Part shown: positions 54,300 to 62,548 of the stretch, in pieces
How the letters are laid out: every line of letters starts with the position of its first letter
How positions within the stretch are numbered: position 1 is the first letter of the stretch
Assembly (NCBI GenBank): GCA_029558835.1
Contig: JAKQDH010000124.1
Location: forward strand, 37,662 to 101,661
Reading direction: 5' to 3'
Origin: Planctomycetota bacterium
GTDB taxonomy: Bacteria; Planctomycetota; Phycisphaerae; UBA1845
DNA length: 64,000 bases
Translations under genes and position numbers: made by a program
Notes under the pieces: generated by a model
The model's database searches: none
Told to the model about the DNA's origin: nothing
Seen by the model: the letters and a program-made list of their open reading frames with translations, nothing else

Positions 54300-55070
54300 C
54301 ACGCCCCGCCGTTTCTCCGCGTCCCACGTGTACGTCGCCCCGCCGCTCGCCCCGAAGCTGTTGGCCAGCAGGGCGAAGTCCGTCAGATCGACATCCCCGT
54401 CGCCATCACGGTCGGCCGTAAGCTCGGCGGGCGGATCAAGCCCGACCGCGGCCGCCAACACCGCCAGCCGCGCCAGCCAGCCGAGCCCGGCCGGGGCCAG
54501 TTGCCCATGCAGGGCGATGCCGTCGCCCACCAGGAACCCGTAGTGGCTGTAGGCGGCCATGCCCTCGGGCGAGAGCGCTCCGCGGCCGGCGCGCGAGGCG
54601 ATCTCCTCGCCCACAAGGGAACGGCGGCCACCGCGCAAGCCGATCTCCTCGGCCACGAGGGGGCTGCGGTCACTGCGCACAGCCACCTCCTCCACCACAA
54701 AGAACACTCGCCCGGCGCGCAGGCAGACGTACTGTCCGGTGTGCGGATCGCAGAGGTACATGCGCAGGTCGAGGTACACCCGCCCGGCCGGCCCGGTGGT
54801 AAACGTGCACAGCGGCGCTCGCGGCCCGGCATATCCCGAGGTCACCTCGTCGGAGAGGACCTGAGCCCAGTAGAAGTCGGCCGGCAAGTCATCGCCGCCC
54901 TCCAGGTTCGGCCGGAACTCCTCGGGAATCTCCGCAGCCTGGAAGTTGCCGGTCGCGGCCCAGACCCCGCTGGGCGCCGGACCGGCGTTCGAGAAGGCGT
55001 CGGCGCCGGTGTCGGTCACGCGTATGCGCGCCCGCTCTCGCACTCGCGTGCTCAAGCAGCACGCACGCAT
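54300..55070 (-). pseudogene. RHS-locus fragment (duplicated, 3' truncated)
   Basis: The minus-strand frame from about 55070 to 54300 reads as protein: NAGPAPSGVWAATGNFQAAE, LDLRMYLCDPHTGQYVCLRA, EEIGLRGGRRSLVGEEIASR, then a dockerin-like DGDGDVDLTDFALLANSFG and GGATYTWDAEKR, where it stops matching. The same segments, in the same order and nearly the same DNA, occur at 57000-57310 in the RHS gene. After TWDAEK the frame runs into antisense of the rpmA terminator. It is thus a duplicated remnant of a planctomycete RHS gene, cut off just before its core region. An open frame over the rpmA region is not considered coding. Confidence 0.7.
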
Positions 55071-55139
55071 TCACCGCCCTGTCTTTCGGTCCGGCGCCTT
55101 GCCGGTCAGCACTCGGCAACTTCGCGCACGATCCTGCCT

Positions 55140-55634
55140 TCAGTCACCCCGTAGGATGGCATTGAAATTCTCGAGCGACGTACCCGTTTCCCTCAGCCAT
55201 CGCTTCCTGAGTTCTTTAATGTTCGGGGCGTCCCTCGTCAGGCGCGACTCCAACGCCCGACCTTCCGCTCCCTTCCATCTCAACACCAATGTCGCGTCCT
55301 CGAGCCTGAGTTCGGGACGCCATCCGTCTTCGAACACGACTTCCCATCCCTTGTTGGCGCGCTGGATTCTGCCATGCTTACCGCTGCCACCCTCCAGATT
55401 CTCAGCGTTCAGCGGTGTCCAGAACATGCAGTGCGTTACGTCTCTGCCCGAGACCTCGAGGTACCACCCCCAAAGTGTAGGCCCGTCCCCGAAGCCGTAC
55501 TCCCACCAGCAACCGTTGATGCCCGGAGGCAGACGCCCGGCGTGATGACAGCCGCCACAGGCAACGCCAAGAACAGTCACGACAGCAAGCGCAATAGCCC
55601 GATACCTGGACGTTGTGGACAATGCTGTTCTCAT
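55140..55634 (-). CDS. small exported protein, candidate RHS immunity protein
   Basis: A 164-residue protein with an N-terminal hydrophobic segment (YRAIALAVVTVLGVACGGC) that could be a lipoprotein or plain signal peptide; the lipobox is weak. The rest is beta-rich (INGCWWEYGFGDGPTLWGWY, ENLEGGSGKHGRIQRANKGW, LRLEDATLVLRWKG). It starts 6 bp after the stop of the RHS tip gene, the position where immunity genes sit in polymorphic toxin loci. No known immunity family is recognised, so the role is inferred from place only. ATG at 55634. Confidence 0.6.
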   Translation of the reverse strand: MRTALSTTSRYRAIALAVVTVLGVACGGCHHAGRLPPGINGCWWEYGFGDGPTLWGWYLEVSGRDVTHCMFWTPLNAENLEGGSGKHGRIQRANKGWEVVFEDGWRPELRLEDATLVLRWKGAEGRALESRLTRDAPNIKELRKRWLRETGTSLENFNAILRGD

Positions 55635-55640
55635 GCTAGT

Positions 55641-57218
55641 TCACTTCTTCGGCATTACCCGCGAGCTATAGTATGGGTCGTCTATATAAGCCTTAATGCC
55701 GCAGTACTTGTTATTCTTGACAAGACTCTGTATATGCCATGCTGCAAACCCAGTCCCGTACTTCTTTGCCAGTTTCTCGAGATCGTCCCAGGTCAACCCG
55801 GCGCTTGCCGGGAGATCTGGGCAGCCGGTCTTGCCGACGAGCCTCAAGGCGGCCTCCATGCACTGGTTCCCGTGCTGTGGGTCGTATTTCCCTGGAAGAT
55901 CGCCGACCTTCCCTCCCGAATCGAGGATCTGCCGAAACTGGTCCTGCAGGTGAGTAAACTCGGCGTCGGACAGACAGCAGCATTCGTAGATTGCTCCTTT
56001 GCCTTTATCCACAGGCGAGGTAATGTAATCGTCGAAACAGTATACGTCCCCTCCACCGAGGCCAACACACGTTGTCGTCCCTGGGAGAATCCCCTCCATC
56101 CCGGCCGAGGCGTGCCCTGGGAGAGACTGTGCGGCGCCGACGATGAGGAAGCAGTTCCCGGGCTTGGACACAACATCCTCTCCATTCTTCTTGCGCTCGC
56201 AGCAGTCGGTGGGGCGCTTGTAAGCCGGATTCGCTCGAAGCTCGCATTGTCTATTCGTGTCTGGGTCGGGCTTATCTCGCCACTCTCCTGGTCGAGACGC
56301 TGCCCCCGAATCAGGCTCCGGGTCAGCGGGCCGGGGGCCAGCTTCAGTTTGCGGGTCCTGCGCCTGCAGGCCAAGCGGATCGATCCACTGATTGGGCCGG
56401 GATCGCGCATACCGATACACGTTCCAGTCGCCGCGCTGCCCAATAGGGTCCTCGCTGATCCACCGCCCAAGCTCGGGGCGGTAGTAGCGCTCACCCCAGT
56501 AGCCCAAGCCGGTCTCGGCGTCAAACCACTTCGTGCTGAAGCGGAAGGGCTGGTCGTACTCATTCTCGCCGGGCTCGTTGAGCCGGGCGCCGTACGGCGT
56601 GTAGATGTAGCTGGCCGCGATGGTGCCGAACTTCTGGTCAGCGGTTGTCTCGACAAGCTGCCCGACGTTGCCGTTGGCGTCGTAGAAGTAGATGAACGTC
56701 CGGTCGTCCGCTGTCGCAACGGTGCCTGCGGTATCCAGCGTGCCATGCAAACCGCCGATGCCGCCAGCCCCTTCCAGCGAGCCGCTGAGGTCCAGGCCCC
56801 AGGTGTACTTGCGGAGCACCGCGTCACCGTTGAGCCCGTCGAGCTCCATAATCACCCGCCAGCCGTCATAGGCGAACTTGCGCACTGCACACTCACCCGC
56901 CGGTGCGACCCAGGCCGAGCCGTTCCACGCGTACACCCGCTTCACCACCCGCCGCCCCAGATAATCATACCCGAACTCGACCTTCCGGTCGCCGCCCACG
57001 GCGCGATACGCCGGCGTGACGGCCACCAGCCGATTCTCCGCGTCCCACGTGTACGTCGCCCCGCCGGTCATCCCGAAGCTGTTGGCCAGCAGCGCGAAGT
57101 CCGCCAGATCGACATCCCCGTCGCCATCGAGGTCGGCCGGGGGCCAAGAGGGCGGATCAAGCCCGACCGCGGCCGGCGCGCGAGGCGATCTCCTCGCCCA
57201 CAAGGGACCGGCGGCCAC
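55641..57218 (-). CDS. RHS repeat-associated core protein, 5'-truncated, with cysteine-rich tip
   Basis: A 525-residue open frame. It begins within a decayed segment, has a dockerin-like loop (DLDGDGDVDLADFALLANSF, 29-48), TYTWDAENRLVAVTP, and the RHS core: FIYFYDANGNVGQLVE, YIYTPYGARLNE, FRFSTKWFDAETGLGYWGER, YYRPELGRWISEDPIGQRGD up to the DPLGL hinge (280-284). After the hinge comes a variable 240-residue tip with 14 cysteines, containing LPGHASAGMEGI (His369), LSDAEFTHLQDQFRQIL and HGNQCMEAALRLVGKTGC (Cys453), an order seen in permuted NlpC/P60-type peptidase or acyltransferase toxins. The 5' side has lost its proper frame by a 134-bp deletion and an insertion element, so it may not be expressed. 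Confidence 0.7.
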   Translation of the reverse strand: MAAGPLWARRSPRAPAAVGLDPPSWPPADLDGDGDVDLADFALLANSFGMTGGATYTWDAENRLVAVTPAYRAVGGDRKVEFGYDYLGRRVVKRVYAWNGSAWVAPAGECAVRKFAYDGWRVIMELDGLNGDAVLRKYTWGLDLSGSLEGAGGIGGLHGTLDTAGTVATADDRTFIYFYDANGNVGQLVETTADQKFGTIAASYIYTPYGARLNEPGENEYDQPFRFSTKWFDAETGLGYWGERYYRPELGRWISEDPIGQRGDWNVYRYARSRPNQWIDPLGLQAQDPQTEAGPRPADPEPDSGAASRPGEWRDKPDPDTNRQCELRANPAYKRPTDCCERKKNGEDVVSKPGNCFLIVGAAQSLPGHASAGMEGILPGTTTCVGLGGGDVYCFDDYITSPVDKGKGAIYECCCLSDAEFTHLQDQFRQILDSGGKVGDLPGKYDPQHGNQCMEAALRLVGKTGCPDLPASAGLTWDDLEKLAKKYGTGFAAWHIQSLVKNNKYCGIKAYIDDPYYSSRVMPKK

Positions 57219-57347
57219 CGCGCAAGCCGATCTCCTCGGCCACCAGGAACCCCCGCCCGGCCCGCAGACAGACGTACTGCCCGGTCTCCGGGTCGCAGAA
57301 ATGCTGCCTCGTGGACGCTACTGTTCCTCGTGGCGCACAAGTAGAGC

Positions 57348-58144
57348 TATTGTCAAATCTCGTTGATGGCGCGTGATCAGGCGGCGTCCTTCTCGGCTCT
57401 TTCTCCGTCGACGAACACCACGCCGGCGATGACGTCCGGCAGCCACTTCGCACCGTTCAGCAGCCGCGTGATCGTCGAGGCGCTCAGCCCCGCCGCCTGG
57501 GGACCCACCAGCGCTTGCAGGGCCTCGGTGAAGTCGCCTGTGCTGATGCCCTTCAGATACCACCGCGGGAGCAGCTCCTCGATGGCCTTGGTCTTCCGCA
57601 GGTACGGCGGCAGAATCTTCGAGCAAAACCGCTCTACCGGCTGCCCCGTGGCGTCCAGGTCTTGCTTGATCGTCTGACCCGGCGCGATCTCCACTTCGCG
57701 CTGGCCAACGATCCGGCGATCCAGCACCCGCGGGCGGGTCACGCCCAGCCGCCCCACGCCGGTGAGCAGGGTCCGGGGCCGATCGTGTCCGTTACGTACC
57801 ACCTGCTGGTGGCCGTGTTCGTCCCGGAAGTGGGCGTGCTGCAACGTCCAGTCCTCGACCTCGACCTCAATGGCCTCGGCCAGCAGGCGTTGGGCCCCGT
57901 CGCACAGAATCTCGCCCAGCGCGTCGCGGGCTGGACTGGGCACGTTGGGCGCGGGCGGCACGTCGTGGCTGCCCGGCGACACCCTCGTTGCCTCCAACCC
58001 CGCCGCCGCTGGCGGCATCGTTCTCCTCCGGCTATCCTCGTGCATCGGCGTACTCCTCTGCCCATCGTGGGCGGCTCGGAACGTTGTTGCATCCCGAGAG
58101 TACGCCGCCTTTTTTCACTTGGCCATCAACGAAATTCGGTTATA
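57348..58144 (-). mobile_element. internally deleted IS256-type element
   Basis: About 800 bp bounded by imperfect inverted repeats: TATTGTCAAATCTCGTTGAT (57348-57367) against GCCATCAACGAAATTCGGTT plus ATA (58122-58144). It contains a single truncated transposase frame. No target-site duplication could be recognised. It is inserted in the RHS region, upstream of the surviving core, and separates it from any original 5' part. It cannot move by itself because the catalytic core is missing. Confidence 0.7.
57377..58045 (-). pseudogene. IS256-family transposase, catalytic core deleted
   Basis: A 222-residue frame. The N-terminal part is clearly IS256/Mutator-type: GEILCDGAQRLLAEAIEVEV, VVRNGHDRPRTLLTGVGRLG, ILPPYLRKTKAIEELLPRWY, LKGISTGDFTEALQALVG and GLSASTITRL. 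Directly after TITRL it joins LNGAKWLPDVIAGVVFVDGE, the kind of sequence found at the very C-terminus of such transposases. About 180 residues containing the DDE catalytic residues are therefore missing, although the frame stays open. It is a non-functional, MITE-like derivative of a full-length copy that should exist elsewhere in the genome. Confidence 0.8.
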
Positions 58145-58263
58145 TCTCCGGAGACAGCCGCGGCGGCTTGTCAGGAGAAGGCCCCCTGAGGTATAAACGA
58201 TAGTCAGGACTGGCGGGGTTTGAGGCGCTCATCTCTGGCTGCATTTGCGGCGCCTCGTGACAA

Positions 58264-58545
58264 TCACCCGCCGTCCACGAGATTCGACCGTGACTTCGGC
58301 TCGCATCTGCCCAGGTTGTCGTCACGGACACTTGGTGACGATTCGGCAGGGGCAGACGCCTGCCGGTCGGCGTCTACCGCATCTCGCACAAACCACGACC
58401 GCACCCGTCGCTCCTGGTCCGCCCGCAGCTTCGTGATGCTGTTCTGCACGGCAAGTCCCTCGGCCCGACACCGCTCCATGAGCTGCCGCGCCGTCAGCCC
58501 CAACTCCCGGGCGAGGTCCTCGATCTTGATGCCTTTCTTGCCCAT
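58264..58545 (-). CDS. small IF2_N-domain protein
   Basis: A 93-residue protein. Residues 1-55 match the IF2_N module found at the N-terminus of translation initiation factor 2: MGKKGIKIEDLARELGLTAR, then QLMERCRAEGLAVQNSITKL. The rest is a polar, probably disordered tail. Start ATG at 58545 (MGKKG). It lies 55 bp behind the restriction-modification gene on the same strand and may be its last operon member. Stand-alone IF2_N domains are rare; a nucleic-acid or ribosome-binding role is possible, not shown. Confidence 0.7.
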   Translation of the reverse strand: MGKKGIKIEDLARELGLTARQLMERCRAEGLAVQNSITKLRADQERRVRSWFVRDAVDADRQASAPAESSPSVRDDNLGRCEPKSRSNLVDGG

Positions 58546-58600
58546 CGTACCGTGCGAGGACAAGCCTCATCGCTCAGCGCCGCTCCCGCATGATCGTTTC

Positions 58601-61600
58601 TTACAGGGGTTCACCACGAATCCGAGGCGGCTCGAACGCGGGCGGCGTGCGTGGCGTCGAAAGTACTCGCTGAATGGCAGTCAGCTCGCGAGGCGTCAGA
58701 CCCCAGAGCTTGGCCGCGACCTCGTCGATCTCTTTCTCCAGCTCCTCGATCTCAGACGCACGGCCGCGGGCCGTAGCGTCGTGGGCGCGTCGGGAGAGAT
58801 CGCTTAACTTCCTGTGGACCGGGTTCCCTGACCGGTATCGCGGAACCGCGACCCGCTCCAGAACGTGCGTCGAGGTCGACGTCGTCACCACGTACGAGCC
58901 AACAGCGAACACGGCGGGAGACGAATTCAGTGCCGCGCACATGTAGAACGCCTCGTTCGGACGGGCATCGCACGGAACCAGCATGAGCTTGTGGTCAGGG
59001 AGGATCGGCAGACGCTGCTCGCAGGGCCCGACCACGCTCGCCTGGAAGGTGGTGGACTGCTCACGCCAGACGACTTTCCAGGGAGCCCTCGTGTAGGGTC
59101 CGACATTGTACATCGAGTAGAATGGAGCGCTTGCCTCGAAGTACTTGCGATACCCCGAGCGCTCGCGGAGTTGTGTCTCAAAGCGCTTCAGATAGGTGTA
59201 GGTCTTCGGCCAGCGTCGGCGCATCTCGGGCTCCGCAATCCCCGCCCGGGTCTGCGGGTCCTGAGCCAGGATGATGTGCGCCGATGGCTCGGCGTGCCAG
59301 CGACGCACGTTCCGTCCCCGCAAGAGCGGGTACAGCAGGTCCGGCTCGATCGCGCACCGCACGCGCTCGACCTTGATCTTGCCCACATCGAACAGGTTCT
59401 CGATCAGCACGCCGCCGGGAACCTCGCGCAGGATGCGGACCCAATACATACCGTTGAGCCATGTGCAGGTGCCCGCGTACGCCGCGTAATCACTCTTGCC
59501 CATGACCTTGCGCAGTGCCGCGAGGACACTCTTCGGCGCCGTCAGCCACGGGCTGGTCGGCGTGCCGGTGTCCACGGGGACCGCCCCGAGTCGCTCCCGC
59601 GCGGTGGCCGCATGTGCTTCATGCTGCGGCACGTCCGTTGCGATCCTCCCGCGCCGGATTTTGGTCCAGACCGTATAGGGGACGGGGTATCTCGTTGGGG
59701 TCCTCGACTTGCCGCAGACGAAGATGGCCGTGCGGTTGGCGGCCGCCTCGAACGGCTGAAAGTCGGAAAGGTCATCGACGCTGTGCACCTTGATATGGCA
59801 TTTCCGCCGGCGCCTCTTGGCGCCCGTGTCCTCATCGTACTCCAGGCGGCGAAATCCGTCCCCAGCGCCTCTCGTCTTGAAAACAGTCTGCGTGATGACG
59901 AACCCAAGCGTTCCCCCCACCTTCAAGTAGTGGTCGGCGCATGCATAGACGAAGAGCATCGAGAGGTCCTTCTTGCCACCACCTAAGCGCCCCGCTGACC
60001 CACTGAGCGAAAACAGCCCGTAGCGCTTGAACACCTCCGCGATCTGCTGCCGGTAGTCTGATCTTTCTCCCTCGGGCAGATCCGCCTCCATTCGTCCCGG
60101 CAGGCTCTCCCAGTTCACCCACGGGGGATTACCGACGACTAGGTCAACGGGGTTGTGGCAGAGGAACACGGGGGCAAAAGCGTTCTTGATGAACCGCGCC
60201 CAGACGCCGTTACGTCGATCCGCGTCCAGGGTGCGCACGTCGGTGAACAACTGCCGGTGCTGGTCGCGGACCGCCTCCGAGACGGGAATCCCCTCATTCC
60301 GACATTTCGACAGGAAATCGTCACTCGTGAAGCCCGACCCGGCCCGCGCGCAGTCAGCCAGAAGGTTGCAGTACTTCCCCAGTGTCTCCCGCTCCACGGT
60401 CACTTCGCGGGGCACCAGGAACATCTTCGCGCTGGTCGGGACGCAGATCGGCTTCTCCCAGAGTTCTGATCCGGCCGGCTCACCGTACTCGGCCGGCGTC
60501 AGCACTGAGTCACACAGATAGACGGGGACCTCCAGGCGACCTCGATAGTCAAATAGATCGTAGAACTGGATCAGGAAGTTGGTCCGCGCCGCGAGGACGG
60601 CCAGCGGGTTCAAGTCGAAGCCCTGGATGTTCCGCGCCGCGGCCGCCGCTACATCCTGCGGCACCGGGGCACGCTCGAAGTTCTGTTCCAGCCAGCGGTT
60701 GATGCGGGCCAGCGCAAGCACCAGGAACGTGCCGGAGCCGCAGGCCGGGTCGAGCACCCGGCGCTGCGGGTCGCCATCGTAGCCAGCCGCGTCAAGCGTC
60801 TCCTCCGCGAGCCAGTCGGGCGTGTAGTACTCACCGAGGTCGTGGCGCACCTGCCCAGGCACCAGTTCTTGATACAGCTTCTTGAGCAGATCGCGGGCCT
60901 GGCGCGGGTTGTCACGCAGCGAATTGGGGTTGTACTCCAGCAGGCGGGCCGTGATGGAGCGGGCGGAAGCGTCAATCTCCGGTGTCCACGCCGAAAGATA
61001 CCCCGAGAACAGGTCGCCCTCGAGAAAGTTGGTCACGCCGAGGTGCGCGTAGATGTCGCCGTCTTCGAGCCTGCGAAGACGTTCCTGCAAGGCAGCCGAC
61101 GTAGGTGCCCGCTCCATCTCCGCCAGCGGCGAGGTGCCGATGGTCTGAAAGTAGGTGACCACGTGCGCGGCCAGCAACTTCATGAAGAGGGCGTAGTAGG
61201 TGTGCAGGGCAAAGAGCACGACAATTGGATCGTCGCCTCGATGCGCAAATTTCTCCGACAGAACTCCCAACTCCCGACTGGGGTTGCTCAGGTCGTATCC
61301 GCACACCTCGCCGAAGAGGGTCTTCCATTGCCCGAAGAAAGTCCGGACGCGCGGCTCGTCCTGATGCTGCTGGAGCGCGGCGGAAAACGCGGATACCCCT
61401 TCGCGCGCTCGGTTACTCCCGCTGCCGAAATCGTCCGCGAGGAACTCCGGGGTGAGGGCGAAGCCGCGGGTCCCCAGGTTGAAGATTGCCCACAGAAAGC
61501 GCCGGGCGCTCCAGCGGGACACCTCGACGGGCTCCTCAGCAGTGATGCGTCCGGAGACAAACCGGCGGAACACGAAGTACCGCCCGTCGCACCCGATGCC

Positions 61601-62002
61601 CAGCATCGGCGCCCCCGTCCGCCCGGTTTGCGCAGCCACGTCGGCGAACCGGCGGTCGATCTGGTCGATTACTCGGCGCGTTCCAGGCGAGGAGAGCTGG
61701 GGCCCGAGCTGAGCGGCGCTGTCCGCAGGGTTCTTGTACTCGACGAACACGCTCCCGTAGACCGAATCGACCTGTCCCCTCAGCAGCGTGTATTCGTGTT
61801 GGGCTTCGATCTGGACGTTGAGGTCTCTGGCGACCAGAGCCAGTTGAGCCACGGCGACAGCGCGAACGTCCTCTTCCTTCTTCGCCCGCTGCGCGGCGCT
61901 GCGCAATTTCCGGGCGAAGCGCTCCGCAAACTGCTCCAGTTCGCCGGCGCGGGTCTGGAAGAGGTCCGGCTGTTGCGGATCCGTCCTCTGCCGTCGGGCC
62001 AT
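58601..62002 (-). CDS. type IIG restriction-modification enzyme (nuclease plus N6-adenine methyltransferase)
   Basis: An 1133-residue single-chain enzyme. The N-terminal part has a PD-(D/E)XK-like nuclease site, Asp79-x8-Glu88-x-Lys90 in QVDSVYGSVFVEYKNPAD. A helical linker follows (RHDLGEYYTPDWLAEETLDA, typical for the start of the methylase). The methyltransferase has motif I DPACGSGTFLVLAL (418-431) and motif IV NPPW (625-628) with GFDLNPLAVLAARTNFL. The C-terminal about 350 residues look like the target-recognition region (VWREQSTTFQASVVGPCEQR, LNSSPAVFAVGSYVVTTSTS). One polypeptide thus methylates and cuts unmodified DNA. Start ATG 62002 fits homologues; GTG at 62095 overlapping the PIN gene stop (GTGA) is an alternative. 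Its stop is followed in frame by ETIMRERR codons matching the end of the 219-residue protein upstream. Confidence 0.9.
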   Translation of the reverse strand: MARRQRTDPQQPDLFQTRAGELEQFAERFARKLRSAAQRAKKEEDVRAVAVAQLALVARDLNVQIEAQHEYTLLRGQVDSVYGSVFVEYKNPADSAAQLGPQLSSPGTRRVIDQIDRRFADVAAQTGRTGAPMLGIGCDGRYFVFRRFVSGRITAEEPVEVSRWSARRFLWAIFNLGTRGFALTPEFLADDFGSGSNRAREGVSAFSAALQQHQDEPRVRTFFGQWKTLFGEVCGYDLSNPSRELGVLSEKFAHRGDDPIVVLFALHTYYALFMKLLAAHVVTYFQTIGTSPLAEMERAPTSAALQERLRRLEDGDIYAHLGVTNFLEGDLFSGYLSAWTPEIDASARSITARLLEYNPNSLRDNPRQARDLLKKLYQELVPGQVRHDLGEYYTPDWLAEETLDAAGYDGDPQRRVLDPACGSGTFLVLALARINRWLEQNFERAPVPQDVAAAAARNIQGFDLNPLAVLAARTNFLIQFYDLFDYRGRLEVPVYLCDSVLTPAEYGEPAGSELWEKPICVPTSAKMFLVPREVTVERETLGKYCNLLADCARAGSGFTSDDFLSKCRNEGIPVSEAVRDQHRQLFTDVRTLDADRRNGVWARFIKNAFAPVFLCHNPVDLVVGNPPWVNWESLPGRMEADLPEGERSDYRQQIAEVFKRYGLFSLSGSAGRLGGGKKDLSMLFVYACADHYLKVGGTLGFVITQTVFKTRGAGDGFRRLEYDEDTGAKRRRRKCHIKVHSVDDLSDFQPFEAAANRTAIFVCGKSRTPTRYPVPYTVWTKIRRGRIATDVPQHEAHAATARERLGAVPVDTGTPTSPWLTAPKSVLAALRKVMGKSDYAAYAGTCTWLNGMYWVRILREVPGGVLIENLFDVGKIKVERVRCAIEPDLLYPLLRGRNVRRWHAEPSAHIILAQDPQTRAGIAEPEMRRRWPKTYTYLKRFETQLRERSGYRKYFEASAPFYSMYNVGPYTRAPWKVVWREQSTTFQASVVGPCEQRLPILPDHKLMLVPCDARPNEAFYMCAALNSSPAVFAVGSYVVTTSTSTHVLERVAVPRYRSGNPVHRKLSDLSRRAHDATARGRASEIEELEKEIDEVAAKLWGLTPRELTAIQRVLSTPRTPPAFEPPRIRGEPL

Positions 62003-62091
62003 GGGCAACAGGCTACCGGGTACACCGCATAGGTCAACACGCTGCCGCCGCGATAACGAAACGCCCGGCCGCCTTCTCTCCGACCGGCCGA

Positions 62092-62541
62092 TCACTCTCC
62101 GCAGGGATTCACCACAACGAGTCGCTCCGCGGCGGCGGCCGCGTTCAACTCCGCGTCGGCGGACACAAAGATCAACCCCTGCCCACCAGTGAGCCCTCCC
62201 GCAGCCAGCAATGCGCAGGCCAGCTGTACGCTGTCAGCAGCGCGCAACCCATGAACGCCCACCAGGTCGCAGGCGCGGGCGATCGTGCCCGCCGCCAAGT
62301 CCACCACCTCGTACAGTTGCCGTGAGTCCTCGTCGAGCGCCTCAAGCACCCGACGGGCCAGGTCCGCCGACACGTCTCCCACGCGCCTTCGGCGAACCGT
62401 GGCTGAAGTCACCTCCACCATCGTTAGGCGCGAGACCACCACTCGCTCAGCGCCGGCGATGATTTCGAGGACACGCGGCGTTCCTTCTTCGCCCAGATAG
62501 CGTTTCACCAGCGCCGATGAGTCGAGGAAGTACGCAGGCAT
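62092..62541 (-). CDS. PIN-domain nuclease, VapC-like
   Basis: A 149-residue PIN protein with the four acidic residues of the active site: Asp7 (YFLDSSALVKRY), Glu43 (TMVEVTSA), Asp103 (LRAADSVQLA) and Asp129 (FVSADAELN). VapC toxins of this type cleave RNA and are normally inhibited by a small antitoxin encoded immediately upstream. Here the upstream gene, 7 bp away, codes for a 219-residue winged-helix-like protein instead of a usual 70-90 residue antitoxin. The gene stop overlaps a possible GTG start of the restriction-modification gene. ATG at 62541. Confidence 0.88.
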   Translation of the reverse strand: MPAYFLDSSALVKRYLGEEGTPRVLEIIAGAERVVVSRLTMVEVTSATVRRRRVGDVSADLARRVLEALDEDSRQLYEVVDLAAGTIARACDLVGVHGLRAADSVQLACALLAAGGLTGGQGLIFVSADAELNAAAAAERLVVVNPCGE

Positions 62542-62548
62542 AGGTCAG

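Noticed and set aside
53826..54300. Extension of the minus-strand RHS fragment through the rpmA region
   Set aside because: Downstream of TWDAEK the translation is simply antisense of rpmA and its terminator and shows no RHS similarity.
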